64,000 bases of DNA from Strongylocentrotus droebachiensis. Taxonomy: Eukaryota; Echinodermata; Echinoidea; Camarodonta; Strongylocentrotidae. The notes below the pieces were generated by a model that searched no databases, was not told the DNA's origin, and saw only the letters and a list, made by a program, of their open reading frames with translations. The stretch is taken from positions 562,001 to 626,000 of the forward strand of contig JAVYIG010000088.1 of assembly GCA_035222895.1 (NCBI GenBank), given 5' to 3'. Made by a program: the position numbers and the translations under genes. The stretch's first letter is position 1. Every line of letters starts with the position of its first letter. Below, one piece after another: positions 44,059 to 55,993 of the stretch.

Positions 44059-46295
44059 ATTATACCTAAACTGTCCTGCTTCCATCCTACCTCTTCTTCC
44101 ACATTACCTATTCTCCAATCTTCCCTATGTTTACTATCCTAACCTTACTTCCATCTAATACATTAATACCTCTACTGCTATCCTACCTATATTACCATCC
44201 TACCTCTAATACTACCCTACCTCTACTACCATTCTACCTCTACCGCCATCTTACCACTGCTACTATACCCTACCTCTCCTACCATCCTACATCTTCTATA
44301 ATCATACATCATACTACTACCCTACATCTATTACCATCATACTACATCCACTACTACCCTACCTCTATTACCATCGTACTACCTCTACTATACTACCCTA
44401 CCTCTTAACCCTACTACCTCTACTACTAATTTAATTTAATTTTAATTAAGGAACTTTACATAACTATCTAAGGAGACACGTATGAATGAACGAACCTACC
44501 TCTATTACCACCCTATTACCTCTACTACCACCCTACTATACCTTTAATACCACCCGACCTCTATTACCACTCTACTACCTCTACTACTACCCTACTATAT
44601 CTTTAATACCACCCTACCTCTATTACCACCCTATTACCTCTATTACCACCCTACTATACCTTTAATACCACCCTACCTCTATTACCACTCTACTACCTAT
44701 ATTACCACCCTACTATACCTTTAATACCACCCTACCTCTATTACAACTCTACTACCTATATTACCACCCTACTATACCTTTAATACCACCCGACCTCTAT
44801 TACCACTCTACTACCTCTACTACTACCCTACTATATCTTTAATACCACCCTACCTCTATTACCACCCTATTACCTCTATTACCACCCTACTATACCTTTA
44901 ATACCACCCTACCTCTATTACCACTCTACTACCTATATTACCACCCTACTATACCTTTAATACCACCCTACCTCTATTACCACTCTACTACCTATATTAC
45001 CACCCTACTATACCTTTAATACCACCCTACCTATATTACCACTCTACTATACCTTTAATACCACCCTACCTATATTACCACTCTACTACCTCTATTACCA
45101 CCCTACTATACCTTTAATACCCCCCTACCTCTATTACCACTCTACTACCTCTATTACCACTCTACTACCTATATTACCACTCTACTACCTCTATTACCAC
45201 CCTACTGTACCTTTAATACCACCCTACCTCTATTACCACTCTACTACCTCTATTACCACTCTACTACCTCTACTACCACCCTACCTCTATTACCACTCTA
45301 CTATACCTTTAATACCACCCTACCTCTATTACCACTCTACTACCTCTATTACCACTCTACTATACCTTTAATACCACCCTACCTCTATTACCACTCTACT
45401 ACCTCTATTACCACTCTACTACCTCTACTACCACCCTACCTCTATTACCACTCTACTATACCTTTAATACCACCCTACCTCTATTACCACTCTACTACCT
45501 CTACTACCACTCTACTATACCTTTAATACCACCCTACCTCTATTACCACTCTACTACCTCTATTACCACTCTACTACCTCTACTACCACCCTACCTCTAT
45601 TACCACTCTACTATACCTTTAATACCACCCTACCTCTATTACCACTCTACTACCTCTACTACCACTCTACTATACCTTTAATACCACCCTACCTCTATTA
45701 CCACTCTACTACCTCTATTACCACTCTACTACCTCTATTACCACTCTACTACCTCTATTTCCACCCTACTGTACCTTTAATACCACCCTACCTATATTAC
45801 CACTCTACTACCTCTATTACCACTCTACTACCTATATTACCACTCTACTACCTCTATTACCACTCTACTACCTCTATTACCACTCTACTACCTCTATTAC
45901 CACCCTACTGTACCTTTAATACCACCCTACCTCTATTACCACTCTACTACCTCTATTACCACTCTACTACCTATATTACCACTCTACTACCTCTATTACC
46001 ACCCTACTGTACCTTTAATACCACCCTACCTCTATTACCACTCTACTATACCTTTAATACCACCCTACCTCTATTACCACTCTACTACCTCTACTAACAC
46101 TCTACTATACCTTTAATACCACCCTACCTCTATTACCACTCTACTACCTCTATTACCACTCTACTACCTCTACTACCACTCTACTATACCTTTAATACCA
46201 CCCTACCTCTATTACCACTCTACTACCTCTATTACCACTCTACTACCTCTACTACTACCCTACCTCTACCCTACTACATATACCACTCTACTATA
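44059..46295. repeat. Nearly G-free 20-bp minisatellite with higher-order units
   Basis: About 2.2 kb built from 20-bp units such as ctactacctctattaccact and the variant ctatacctttaataccaccc, arranged in larger repeating blocks. The plus strand has almost no G. It continues after the inserted element at 47212-47292. Translations (Pro/Leu/Tyr/Thr-rich) are not genes. Confidence 0.93.
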
Positions 46296-46303
46296 CCTCT
46301 ACT

Positions 46304-47211
46304 CAGTGGCGTAATGAGTAAAAACGTTTGGGGGGGGCTGACAAAAAAAATCCGCAGCAACCCCACTCTAACATGCAGGCCCCGCTGAACGTTTCGCAAA
46401 GTGGGGTCTAGGGGACAAAGCCCCAGCGGGGGTCAAGGGGCGGAGCCCCCGAAGCTCAAGTAAGAAGCATTTGCGTTTTGACGTTTCAATAAATTATTAA
46501 TCTTATTTCTTGTCTGAATTCATTTTTGCCCATCTCGCGAAGCTTTGAAGTTTCAATAAATTATTACACTTAATCCTTGTCTGAATTCTTTTTCGCCCTT
46601 CCCGCACGAAGCGTGGAGGTTTCACGTTTCATTAAATTATTATAGTAAGAAGACTATTTGTTGTATCGTGTTCTTGCCTGAATTCAGTTTCCCCCCCCCC
46701 CCCTCCCGCGCGAAGCGCGGAAGCTTTGACACTCCATTAAATTATTAGAGAAAGAAGATGATTCATTGTACCGGTTCCTACTCTTAATCCTTGTCTGAAT
46801 TCATTTTTGCCCACCTCGCGCAAAGCGCGGAAACTCTGACGTTTCATTACTCTTAATCCTTGTCTGAATTCAATTTTCCCACTGGGCCCCTTGACGGTAC
46901 ATGTGCAGTGTTACATGATGTAAGTATGGAACGCCCGGCAGTGCTTGTCACAGTTGCTTCTGGAAAGGATTTTTTTTTACTAGTGTAATTGTTAGTGGCC
47001 ACGGCCCCTTTAGTGACTATAACAAAACATATGCTCTTTCTGGCCATTTGGGAATGTGTCAGTTTGCAACAGAAATTTTGTTGAAAATCATGTGATATCA
47101 CGAACATTTATACATTACTTGTATATGGAATTGAAAATAAGTCATGGTTCAATTTTATTATGGGGGGCTGGCGCCCCCAAGCCCCCCCCCCCCCCCACCA
47201 GTACGCCAGTG
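46304..47211. mobile_element. hAT-like element inserted in the minisatellite
   Basis: 908 bp with ends CAGTGGCGTA and TACGCCAGTG, flanked by the 8-bp repeat cctctact at 46296-46303 and 47212-47219. An 8-bp duplication and CAGTGGCG ends are hAT hallmarks. No transposase. Internal sub-repeats lie at 46455-46890. Confidence 0.85.
46455..46890. repeat. Internal sub-repeats of the hAT-like element
   Basis: Five imperfect copies of a unit with cttgtctgaattc, tttgccc, the small palindrome cgcgaagcgcgg, agctttgacgttt and cattaaattatt. Subterminal repeats of this kind often bind transposase. Confidence 0.75.
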
Positions 47212-47292
47212 CCTCTACTACCACCCTTCCTCTATTACCACCCTACTACCTCTACTACTTCCCTACCTTTATTACCATCCTACTTCTTAAGT

Positions 47293-47815
47293 CAATTATA
47301 ATGGATTGTAAAATTGAAAATGCTTTGTTATATCATAAATAAATAAATAAATAAATATTAATAAAAATTGATGTCACAAATCGTAATAAAAACCCGAAGC
47401 AAGACTAAGCCCGGATCCATAGCAATCATGACGTCAGAGGTACGCTAAAGTACATAGATAGATAGAGAAGTCCACGACTCGACTGCGATATACATAATGT
47501 ACAGGTACTACGACTTTCTGTACGTACAGGGCAGGGCGGTGCAGTGAACAGGTGTATTGTTGCACGTACATGTAGTCAGATACGCAATTTTGCTCAACAG
47601 AAATCGACTGAATATTGAAAATGTGACAAATTTACTGCTGTTGATCCTGCCTTGGAAAATGACCAACATGACAATAGAGTAAGCTGACTTTAACGTACTA
47701 CTAGCTGTACTTGAATATAAATAATCATGATAATTATATATAACGGGATATATATAGCCGCCTATGCATATGTGTGCATGGCGAATGAAAATGTAAAGAT
47801 TGTTGTTGTTGCTGG
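47293..47815. other. Non-coding
   Basis: A TAAATAAATAAA tail near 47338 may end a truncated LINE. Otherwise nothing recognised. Confidence 0.4.
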
Positions 47816-47817
47816 GT

Positions 47818-48196
47818 TTTAAAGGTAAAGACCAGTATTGGCAACGCCCCAATTTCAAAAAATGAAATGGAAGCTCTCATTACCAATCATGTGAAAGAAT
47901 ATGTTTTGACTAATACATGATGATAAAAAATTTACCGGGAAACCGCCTACTAATTCATATATTTGGTAAATTTATTTCTCTCATGGTCTGGTGAGAGAGA
48001 TAGGGTAGTCCCATATACATCTTTCTGTGTATAGTGCTTGTAACTTTACGAAGAATGAGCCAAATTTCTTATCATTTTGATGATTCCAGAACCTTGCAGA
48101 TGCTAGATGCTAGATGATCGACCTTTTCTGATCGATTCCACAACGTTTCTTTCACAATGCAATCGCATGACCATTACTGGTCTTTACCTTTAAGGC
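47818..48196. mobile_element. TTAA-type MITE family M2, copy 2
   Basis: Ends ttaaaggtaaagaccagta and tactggtctttacctttaa are exact inverted repeats starting with TTAA, which suggests piggyBac-type insertion. No ORF. Confidence 0.82.
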
Positions 48197-48737
48197 TGAC
48201 CAATGTGAAGTGAGATTTTTCTGTAATTCACCGTACGTACCAGACGATCTATTTATTGTTGGTAGCCAATCAAATTTAAGATTAAAGAAGGGGTATAAAA
48301 GTAGCAAAAACAAAATTAACAATTAGGCTAAGTAGATTTTTTTTAAATTGTAATTTGTATTGAGATCGATCGAGGTGTTCACTCAAAATGTGTATAATTA
48401 ATGGAAAGAAACAAAATAGGGTAGTGTATGGTTAGACAGAATCTACGACAAAATTTTTTTCTAAATAATCACACATGTGATTGTGTGATTGTGTGATCGA
48501 GAGGGAAAAAGTGCATGACACCTCTTCCGACCACTTCATATTTTGGCCTGATTTTTTGTAATGATGTCTCTTTGGTGACAATGATTGTGATATATATATT
48601 CAAAATGAGAACAAAAATTTAAACCCCAATCCACGATCCAAATTTCATTGCCAATGTAGCGTAATAATTTGTGTTGTTTTAGTTTACTTTATTTTAGTTA
48701 AGAAAGTTATATTTTTGTGATAGTAATACATGTATGT

Positions 48738-48812
48738 ACAGCGCCATGAGCGTCAGAGCCTGGCGGATACCGGCGCTATATAAATATCCATATTATTATT
48801 ATTATTATTTAT
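48738..48812 (+). mobile_element. SINE 3' fragment
   Basis: cagcgccatgagcgtcagag leads to ggcgctatataaatatcc and an ATTATTATT tail, the same ending as the SINE at 50114-50340. Confidence 0.65.
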
Positions 48813-49344
48813 AGTATATGAAACTTAGATCTATATTCTTTCCATTAATAGCTTGTTTTCTCACTCAAACTGTTAAGTCTATAGGAATAGGTTAAGCCAA
48901 GGAAAAACTTTTTCGCTAGATTCCAGCAAAATTGGCTTGTAAATGCGTGTCCCCCCTCCCCCACCCCTTGTGCGTGTGGCAAGGATTACTATCTGTGTGC
49001 AGGGGAGGTTGACAAATGTCAGCTTCATCAAGAATTCCCATACCAAACAGTTATACTTCTGTCTAGGGAGGGGGGCCGGGGGAATATGTAAAAATCATTT
49101 TCCTTCTCAATATGGGGGTTATTTTGAAATTCTTTTAGATAGGTTACTTCTTACATAATCATGTATTGGAGAATAAAGCATAATGAAATCGTGATTACCA
49201 TAATCACACTACTAACATTTGCATGGGAAAAAATATATAACTTTAGTCGTTATCACATTCAACATACCTGAAAGATAACATTTTTTCAGAATACAACCCC
49301 TGAGTGGAGAGTGTCAAATGTGGAAACGAATGCATTGTTTTTTA

Positions 49345-49402
49345 ATCTTTATTGCATTCTTTACCTGGGCAATATCATCAAACAAACCAATAGATCTGGA
49401 AT
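49345..49402 (+). pseudogene. Decayed copy of exon a border
   Basis: tattgcattctttacctggg..aaaccaatagatctggaa resembles the acceptor and first 50 bp of exon a (ttgcattctgtcttacag.. agaccgatagcaactggaa). Between them lie three rough 30-bp repeats of tttgaatgcatgtttgat. Confidence 0.5.
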
Positions 49403-49521
49403 GTATTGATTAAAATGTTTGAATGCACGTTTGATGGCATTGGAATATTTGAATGCATGTTTGATTGCACTGGAAATATTTGAATACATGTTTCTAACCC
49501 TTGTTGCATTCTGTCTTACAG

Positions 49522-49648
49522 TCCTCCAGCCTACCCAGGCAACAACGACAAGCAGACCGATAGCAACTGGAACACGGTCCCTGTCATCACGGTCAGCTCA
49601 CCTAAAAATGCCGAACAATCTGGGAATAAACTCGTCAAACTACCCAAG
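49522..49648 (+). CDS. LRR gene exon a
   Basis: 127 nt after cttacAG, donor GTAAGG. Pro/Asn/Ser-rich, ending KLVKLPK; low complexity and likely disordered. A decayed partial copy lies just upstream. Confidence 0.75.
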
Positions 49649-52600
49649 GTAAGGAATGTATGACATAGGCTATAGCTGCTTTAAAGTGGTGACGAGTCAT
49701 GTATTTTTTATTTGTTTTTGTATTCATTGAGAATTTGTCATAGAATATGTGCATCATTCCATATCTCTTCTTTCTCTCTCTCTCTCCCTCTCTCTCTCTC
49801 TTCCCATAGTACTCTGACTCTTTCCTTTTCTCTCTCCTGACTGCCTGTCTCTCTTTCTCTCTCTCTGACTTGTATATTCACCTTTTGATCGATTAGCAAG
49901 GCCTGTGAACACATCTTCCATTTTCCATCCTTCCACTTGCAAACAATTACTGTTGTTGTATATCACGTTGTATCACCTTAAAACTATTGTTTATTTTCCT
50001 TGTAAACACAAATCCTTGTAATTGTGCCTACATGAAGATGTACTTCACAAGATTTTGCTTTTTTTCTGGGCGTGTATTTTCTTAAAGTAAAATAGGCCGA
50101 ATTGAAAATGACACATAATTCATCATCAATCACTTTGGCAAGACATTGATCTACATTTGCCACACTCAACCCAGGTAATGTAAATGGGTACCTGGCAGGA
50201 ATTTATTCTTTGAAATGCTAGAGCGCCGCAATGGCAGCATAGCTAAAGCCGGGGTAATAATCTCCAAGTTTGGAAGCGCGCTTAGTGATTCTAATAAAAG
50301 CGCTATATAAAAACCCGAGTATTATTATTATTATCATTATCCCCTTATTTTCGAATAATCCAGCTCCCATCAGAGCGATTCCGGTACACCCTGTGGCACG
50401 AGCTGCGCTCCAACGACCTGAAGGGGAGTGACCTGCACTTCCCCAGGGTGCGTAAGGCGCCGGAGGTCAAGGAGAAGATCTTTAAGAAGGTCCAGGATGA
50501 TCAGGGTAGGAAGATTCATCATGGCAAGATGGGACAGGAGAGAAAGGCGCATCAGAAACAGGCGGAGGACTGGGAAAATACAAAGGTATAATTAAAGACA
50601 TCTTAAAATAGTGATTGCAGTGAAGGCATCATTTTAAGAAAATGTTCTTGAGAATAATTGTGAATTGTTCCACAAGGGGGAGGGGGCCCAAGCGCAACAA
50701 ATCAAATGGGGAGGCTGTAGTATTTACATGTAATGTTTACACAAGTAGCTTTTGATACTAGTGAATGTACAAGTGGCCTTCCATACTTCCTACATGTATC
50801 GAGTTTAGTAGACGGACAAAGAAGTTATCACATGTTTATTTCTATATTAAACTTGTACTCTAAATATTACAGAGGCATGGGGGAGAAGTGCAAAACCAAA
50901 CAATTTGCTATTTAAAGAAATAGGGGGAAAATTGAGAAAATAGAAAGAGGTTGAAAATGCCTCCTGTACACTTCCCTAATCATAGCCTGGTTAAATCACA
51001 TTTTATTTGCTGAGTAAGACTGGTTCATGTAACCCTTCCCTCCCCCCCCCCCTCCCCCCCCCCCCCCATGATGCCCCCTCAATCACTGGACCCACGCTCC
51101 ACCTGTGTCTAGATGCAACGACTGATACCAATTGATATATTTCCATTACTTTGTATACAGCATGCGAACCTGTCGTTTCAAGACCTCCACCATGACTACC
51201 AGAAGGAGAACCATCACCGCATCATGAAGAGATTGATCAGAGCGGAGACCGTTCAGATCAGAGACGATAATATCATCAACCTTTCAGACATCTCATTCAA
51301 CTGGTAAGAAGATAACAATCCTCATAATCTGTTATTGTAGCGCTTATACCATTCTGATATATAGCATGCATATGCATTTCTAGAGAGTTTTGAAAGATTG
51401 TTGTTTAAATTTGTTCAAACTAGAGTATATTTCAACTTAATTGGTTGTATGCCGTATTTTAGGTATGGATGTATTTCAAGGCCGATTGTTGTAAAACAAA
51501 TGATTATTCTCTTTGCTCTTATTCTGTAGCTGTAGAGAACTGAATGCAAGCAAGAACTTCATCACATCGTTTAAGGTGAGAAAACTGTGGCATAGTGTGA
51601 TTCCTGCCATTGGGGGGGGGGGGCACTGGTATCATAGAGTGGGGTGGTGGTGGGGGCACCAGTAATACTCTGAAAATGAAATGGAAATTTACAAGGCCTC
51701 TGATTAAGGGAAGGTGCAGGAGGGGATTCTGTCATCTTCTTTTTTTCTAGACCTCTCCCCTCCTGTCTTTTCTTCCCACTTTTTTTATCATTAGATGGGG
51801 GCAGGTGCCCCCATGTAGCTATGCCACTGGCTGATGGCAAGGTCACGTGCCTTTTTTGCCAGTAGTAGAGGTCCTTCAAAATAGAAAGATGGAAATAGCC
51901 ACTGGTTTGACTCAATAGTTCTTTAGGGAAAGACAATCTGTCCTTTACCTGTTGCTACCTGAATACCACCAATTTGGATTTTTTATTTTTTTATTTTTTT
52001 CACAGATTGTGCAAAATATGATTGCATTGCAAGATATAAAGCCGCATCAGAGAATACGTTCCTTTGTAGACAGTTTTCTTGGAAACATATGTTGTTGGAT
52101 TTAAGAAGTAAATTAGTTTTCATTAAATATATTGAATTTGATTTTAAGAGATATCAAATTTGTGAACTGGTTTTCATATTGATCCTACTAATTTGATTTA
52201 TATACGCTTTCCCAGAGGATACAAGGTGCTTTCAACAAATTAAATAGAATTGTAGATGCATATTTTTCAGATGTATTTTTTTGTCGGTAATTCAAGTCAA
52301 GTATTATTTCTTAGAAATGCAGGGAATTAGTTCTTTAGGTGTGGGGATATGGATTGAAAGGATTGGAAGCCTGCTTTTTTCAGGATTTGGGAATGAGAAG
52401 TGAAAGAGCTGTGAAGTAGATCAAATTGAATATGATGTTTTCCGATGTTGTGAAACGAAACCTGAAATTGAAGTGTGATGTTTACTCTCGATAACTCTTC
52501 TCTAAACTTTTCCCCTTGCTTTTATTCTAGAAATTACCAAGATGTCCCGTTTTAGAAGTACTTAACCTCAGCGACAACTCGATCAACTCATTCGATAGCA

Positions 52601-54050
52601 TCAGTGTCTTGAGGAAGACCAGGCTGGAGTCTTTGGACCTGAGAAGGAATCCTATCTGCTTCATGGAGAACTACAGACAGAGGTATATATATAAACACTC
52701 CAACTGTAATGAGCAGAACAATCTGGGAAATAGACCGGTGAAAGTTTAAATGAGATCCAAAAAAAAAAAAAAAAAGTTATGAGTTTGTAAAAGTTGTAAT
52801 CACTATAGGCCTATGTATGGGAATTTCAAAGTGGCTGATTCAGTTATGTCACTGTGATGTTGTGCCGGACGAATTTCTCATTTGTTCCAACTCACAAATG
52901 ACTTAAATTTCAATTTTTCAATATCATTTTATAGAAACTTAAAATATTTTTTGAACTCACGAAATGGGAGAGTTGTCCATGACTTTATAGCCATAACCAA
53001 AGTTTTTAGACTCACATAGATTTAGCGATTACGTATTCCAAACAAAATTCCTTTTTTATTATTTGTCTAATTTGTTTCAAACTTTCGCCAGTTTGTTTCT
53101 CTCATTTTTTCTGCCTTCATACAAATAAACTTACCTTTACAAAGGTTAGATTGTCTGTGAAGTAGTTGGTAGAGCGGATAGCTATTAAATTGCCCTCATG
53201 AGCATAGTTACTGTTCTCTCTGATTCAAATCATTCATCTTTTCTATTATCATGGGATATTTCATGTTCTTGATATGGAATTTATTAAAGGTCTAACATAC
53301 TTGAATTTTTGCTTTTGAATATATTCTATTTTAAGGCTACAAATGGCTTTCCATAAATTTTAAGTCCAACTTAGAGTTAAGTTCGACTTAGGATCTTTGT
53401 GAAACACCCCCCTGCATAGCTAGGTATCCACTCAATACACCTGGGTCGAGAGGGACAGACACAGGTAGAACACCTTATCAAAGGACGTAAGCACCGTGCA
53501 AGGATCGAACCCTGGACTTCTCATATAAGAGATGAGAGCCTTCACCGATAATAATAATAATAATGATAATATTCAGTTCTTGTATAGCGCAAAGTATGTT
53601 ATGAATTAACATCTCTATGCGCTTCCAAAGAGCTTTGGAAATTATTACCCTAACTGTAGCTCAGGCAACCGTAATCAGCGCACAGTGCATTTCAAGGAAT
53701 AATCCTACCAGGTACCCATTTACCTCACCTGGGTTGAGTGTGCATGTAGATTAGTGATTTGCCAAAGGACATTGGTGCCGCGGCTGGTGGATATGCCGGT
53801 GACATATCCACTCGACCACGACATCTGATATACGACAATGCTTTTGAAATTGCCTCCCCCTCCTCCAGCCCATTTGAAATATGTGCTCCCATATTTGATT
53901 CTCCAACTTTCAACATTTGCTTTCCTTTTCTTTCTATCATCCAGGATATTTCAGGCTCTACCCAACTTGAGAGTGCTTGATGGTGTCTCTCGGTTGCTCA
54001 CAGATGATGGAGAGGGTCTGTCCTCGACCGGTGGCTGCATTGTAATGTGA
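49522..54050 (+). CDS. SDS22-type leucine-rich-repeat protein, last six exons
   Basis: Exons 49522-49648, 50364-50585, 51161-51303, 51530-51575, 52531-52682 and 53945-54050 splice in phase (AG/GT at every border) to 264 residues and a stop. The N-terminal part seen (PPAYPGNNDKQTDSN.., then RFRYTLWHELRSNDLKG and a Lys/Arg/Gln-rich stretch) has no family I recognise. The C-terminal part has SDS22/U2A'-like LRRs: ETVQIRDDNIINLSDI, RELNASKNFITSF, LEVLNLSDNSINSF and LESLDLRRNPICF, then the LRR cap YRQRIFQALPNLRVLDG. Such domains are protein-binding scaffolds, often ciliary, centrosomal or phosphatase-linked; the exact orthologue is not clear. The first exon here begins mid-codon, so the 5' end is missing and was not found upstream. 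Confidence 0.85.
50114..50340 (+). mobile_element. SINE in LRR gene intron (sense)
   Basis: Contains the block acccaggtaatgtaaatggg, tacctggcaggaatttattc and the ending aagcgctatataaaaa with an ATTATTATT tail. The family recurs in reverse at 53553-53830. Confidence 0.7.
50364..50585 (+). CDS. LRR gene exon b
   Basis: 222 nt after ataatccAG, donor GTATAA. Encodes LPSERFRYTLWHEL.. then a strongly basic stretch with KAPEVKEKIFKK and KAHQKQAEDWENTK, probably helical. GC-rich compared with the flanking introns, as expected for coding sequence. Confidence 0.85.
51161..51303 (+). CDS. LRR gene exon c
   Basis: 143 nt after gtatacAG, donor GTAAGA. Encodes HANLSFQDLHHDYQKENHHR then the first LRR strand (ETVQIRDDNIINLSDISF). 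Confidence 0.85.
51530..51575 (+). CDS. LRR gene exon d (46 nt)
   Basis: A very short exon completing one LRR (CRELNASKNFITSFK), with acceptor attctgtAG and donor GTGAGA. Phase fits both neighbours, and leucine/asparagine spacing continues the repeat. Confidence 0.82.
51590..51835. mobile_element. hAT-like remnant in LRR gene intron
   Basis: Ends gtagctatgccactggctg, a reversed CAGTGGCATAGC hAT-type end preceded by ggtgcccccat; the left border near a run of G is unclear. Confidence 0.5.
52531..52682 (+). CDS. LRR gene exon e
   Basis: 152 nt after tttattctAG, donor GTATAT. Encodes two LRRs (LEVLNLSDNSINSF, LESLDLRRNPICF) and the start of the LRR cap. Confidence 0.9.
53405..53830 (-). mobile_element. 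One or two reversed SINEs in LRR gene intron
   Basis: ATAATAATAATAATG tail at 53550, then atagcgcaaagtatg and ccaggtacccatttacct, the reverse of the 50.1 kb SINE. 53405-53550 has a reversed B box (ggatcgaaccctgg) and is probably the head of another tRNA-derived SINE. Confidence 0.65.
53945..54050 (+). CDS. LRR gene exon f (C-terminus)
   Basis: After catccAG, completes the cap (IFQALPNLRVLDGVSRLL) and ends ..STGGCIVM stop at 54048-54050. The tail beyond the cap is only about 20 residues. Confidence 0.88.
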
Positions 54051-54153
54051 TCCAGAGCAATGGAAACTTGACACTCTCAGGGACTCTGGAAATCCTATAC
54101 TCCCAATTTGATCCGGGTTTGATATAGAGCCCTCCCTCCTCCCCGCGTAAATA

Positions 54154-54332
54154 CAGTCAAACCTGTCTACAGCGACCGCCCAATTAAGGGAAACACAAAA
54201 CGTGGTCTTTGTAGACAGGTTCCTTTAGTACATTTTTCAATGAGAAACCATTTTCAACGGAAACAAAAAAAATGTGGTTCTTGTAGATAGGTGGTCTTTG
54301 TAGACAGGTGGTCACTAAAGCAGGTTTGACTG
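54154..54332. mobile_element. TA-flanked MITE (CAGTCAAACCTG ends)
   Basis: 179 bp between TA dinucleotides, with ends CAGTCAAACCTGTCTAC and GCAGGTTTGACTG; internal repeats of gtctttgtagacaggt. About 100 bp after the LRR gene stop, so perhaps in its 3'UTR. Confidence 0.85.
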
Positions 54333-54334
54333 TA

Positions 54335-55450
54335 GTATGATGTCTCTCGGTTACCCTCAGGTTCTGCAGAGAACTGGTAACTGGATCATCATGAGATGCA
54401 GATCAAAGTATTCCTACACTCTTTAGCGGATCCAGGGATGATACAGAGCCCCCCCCCCCCCCCCCCCCACCCACCCAATATGAGATTGCTGGATCTCGCT
54501 TTTACCGTTCTTAGATTTCGCAGAGTGTCTCTCCTCTACTGGTAGCTGCTTCATGAGATCAAGATGAACTGTAGTAAATTGGCAATCTTCTGGGCCCAAG
54601 TTCAAGGAGGTTTATCTTAAACTGTGGTCTAAACCCTTCACAGGTGCCTTAAGCTCATGTCCCATATTCAGTCAAAGGGCAATACATGATTTTGGGTGAT
54701 TCTGCGCCATGTGCCCTGTAAGATATATGTCTCTTTTTTCACATACTTCATCCAAAAATTAAGAGTCTTTTGATATGTCTATGGAATATTGGTGCTTTCT
54801 AGTATCAATATCATTAGTCATAATCATAATAACAGATTGATTATTCATGGATGAGATATATGGATAAACGTCATACAATTCTGTATGGATATATTGTTAA
54901 ATATGTATTTTAAGTGTGATTTATAATTATATAACCATTCATCCGTCCAACTTTTGTAATCATACATTTCCGTCTTTTTCCAAGTAGGTGCTTAATTGAA
55001 TACGATTCACATTTATTTTAAATCTGAACAATTACTTTATTTAGTGTGAATAGTGTGCTTTAGTTGAATTGTTTTCATAAGTGTTTTTTTGTTGTTGTAA
55101 GCAGATAACTGGTAAGACTATTTTCATATGATATTCAAGGATGAATTTTTGCAAAAACGACTACTGTCGTCACTCTTTGATTATTTAGCACTTTTTTAAT
55201 ATCTCACGATCTCTGATTATGGACCCAGTGCACCATTTCCATTCCTTCTGCATTCTGATCTTTTAAGCGAATAGAGACATGCAATTATGCCTATGTGTTA
55301 TGTGCTATGTGCTATACAAAAACTTTAATTATTACACAATTTGGATGTAACAGGTGAGAAAATGAACATGTTATATGGGAGATAGTGTCACAGTTGGAAT
55401 CACCCATTTTATGGTGTACAAGTCTATAACAGGTATTTTTAGATGTCCAC
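54335..55450. other. Non-coding
   Basis: A gcggatccaggga plus long C-run fragment at 54426-54480 looks like another hAT-like end. The rest is AT-rich and may contain the LRR gene 3'UTR; no clear polyA signal was chosen. Confidence 0.45.
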
Positions 55451-55452
55451 AT

Positions 55453-55993
55453 GAAAGGTACTACGTCCCATTTGCAGGTCAAAAAAATTGAAAAGGTTAA
55501 ATTCCAACGGCATTTGAAAGATAATACTAATTAAGAAATTCCCTAAAAAAAGGGCTTGAAAATGTCTTTAAGTGGGAAAATAACAACTATTAGTTGTCAA
55601 ATCGACTTAGGAGCTAAAGAGCCAGTAAGATATAGTCTGATTTTCAGACAATTGTATGGAATGGTCGTACGTTTTATGCTGCGCAACGATTCAATCAGTT
55701 TAATTTTGGCCATTACAAGAAGTTGGTTATTGATGTAGACTAATGCTCATGTACCCTTTACAGCTCAGTTTATGTATGTCATTACCAAAGAATAAGAAAA
55801 GCCAGTCAGTCAGTCAATAGTGTCTGACAGTAAAGTCTAGCAAGTAAACTGGTTTCCTTGCATAAATTGAATTTTAGGACACTGCTAACGTTTAAATTTC
55901 ACAGATAGGACATACATGACATATTCATAATTCCTGCAAAGTTCTACAGAATTTGATGTTGGCTGCAAAAGGGACATAGTATCTTTAAACGAT
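55453..55993. mobile_element. MITE family M1, copy 3 (complete)
   Basis: Begins aaaggtactacgtcccattt and ends ggctgcaaaagggacatagt then atctttaa. Same internal blocks and orientation as the copy at 34577. Located downstream of the SDS22-type LRR gene. Confidence 0.8.

Noticed and set aside
43807..44408. Open frames of about 95-110 aa rich in Val/Cys, then Pro/Leu/Tyr
   Set aside because: They are translations of the TG tract and the start of the minisatellite.
44059..46295. CRISPR-like array
   Set aside because: Units are contiguous without unique spacers, and the genome is eukaryotic.
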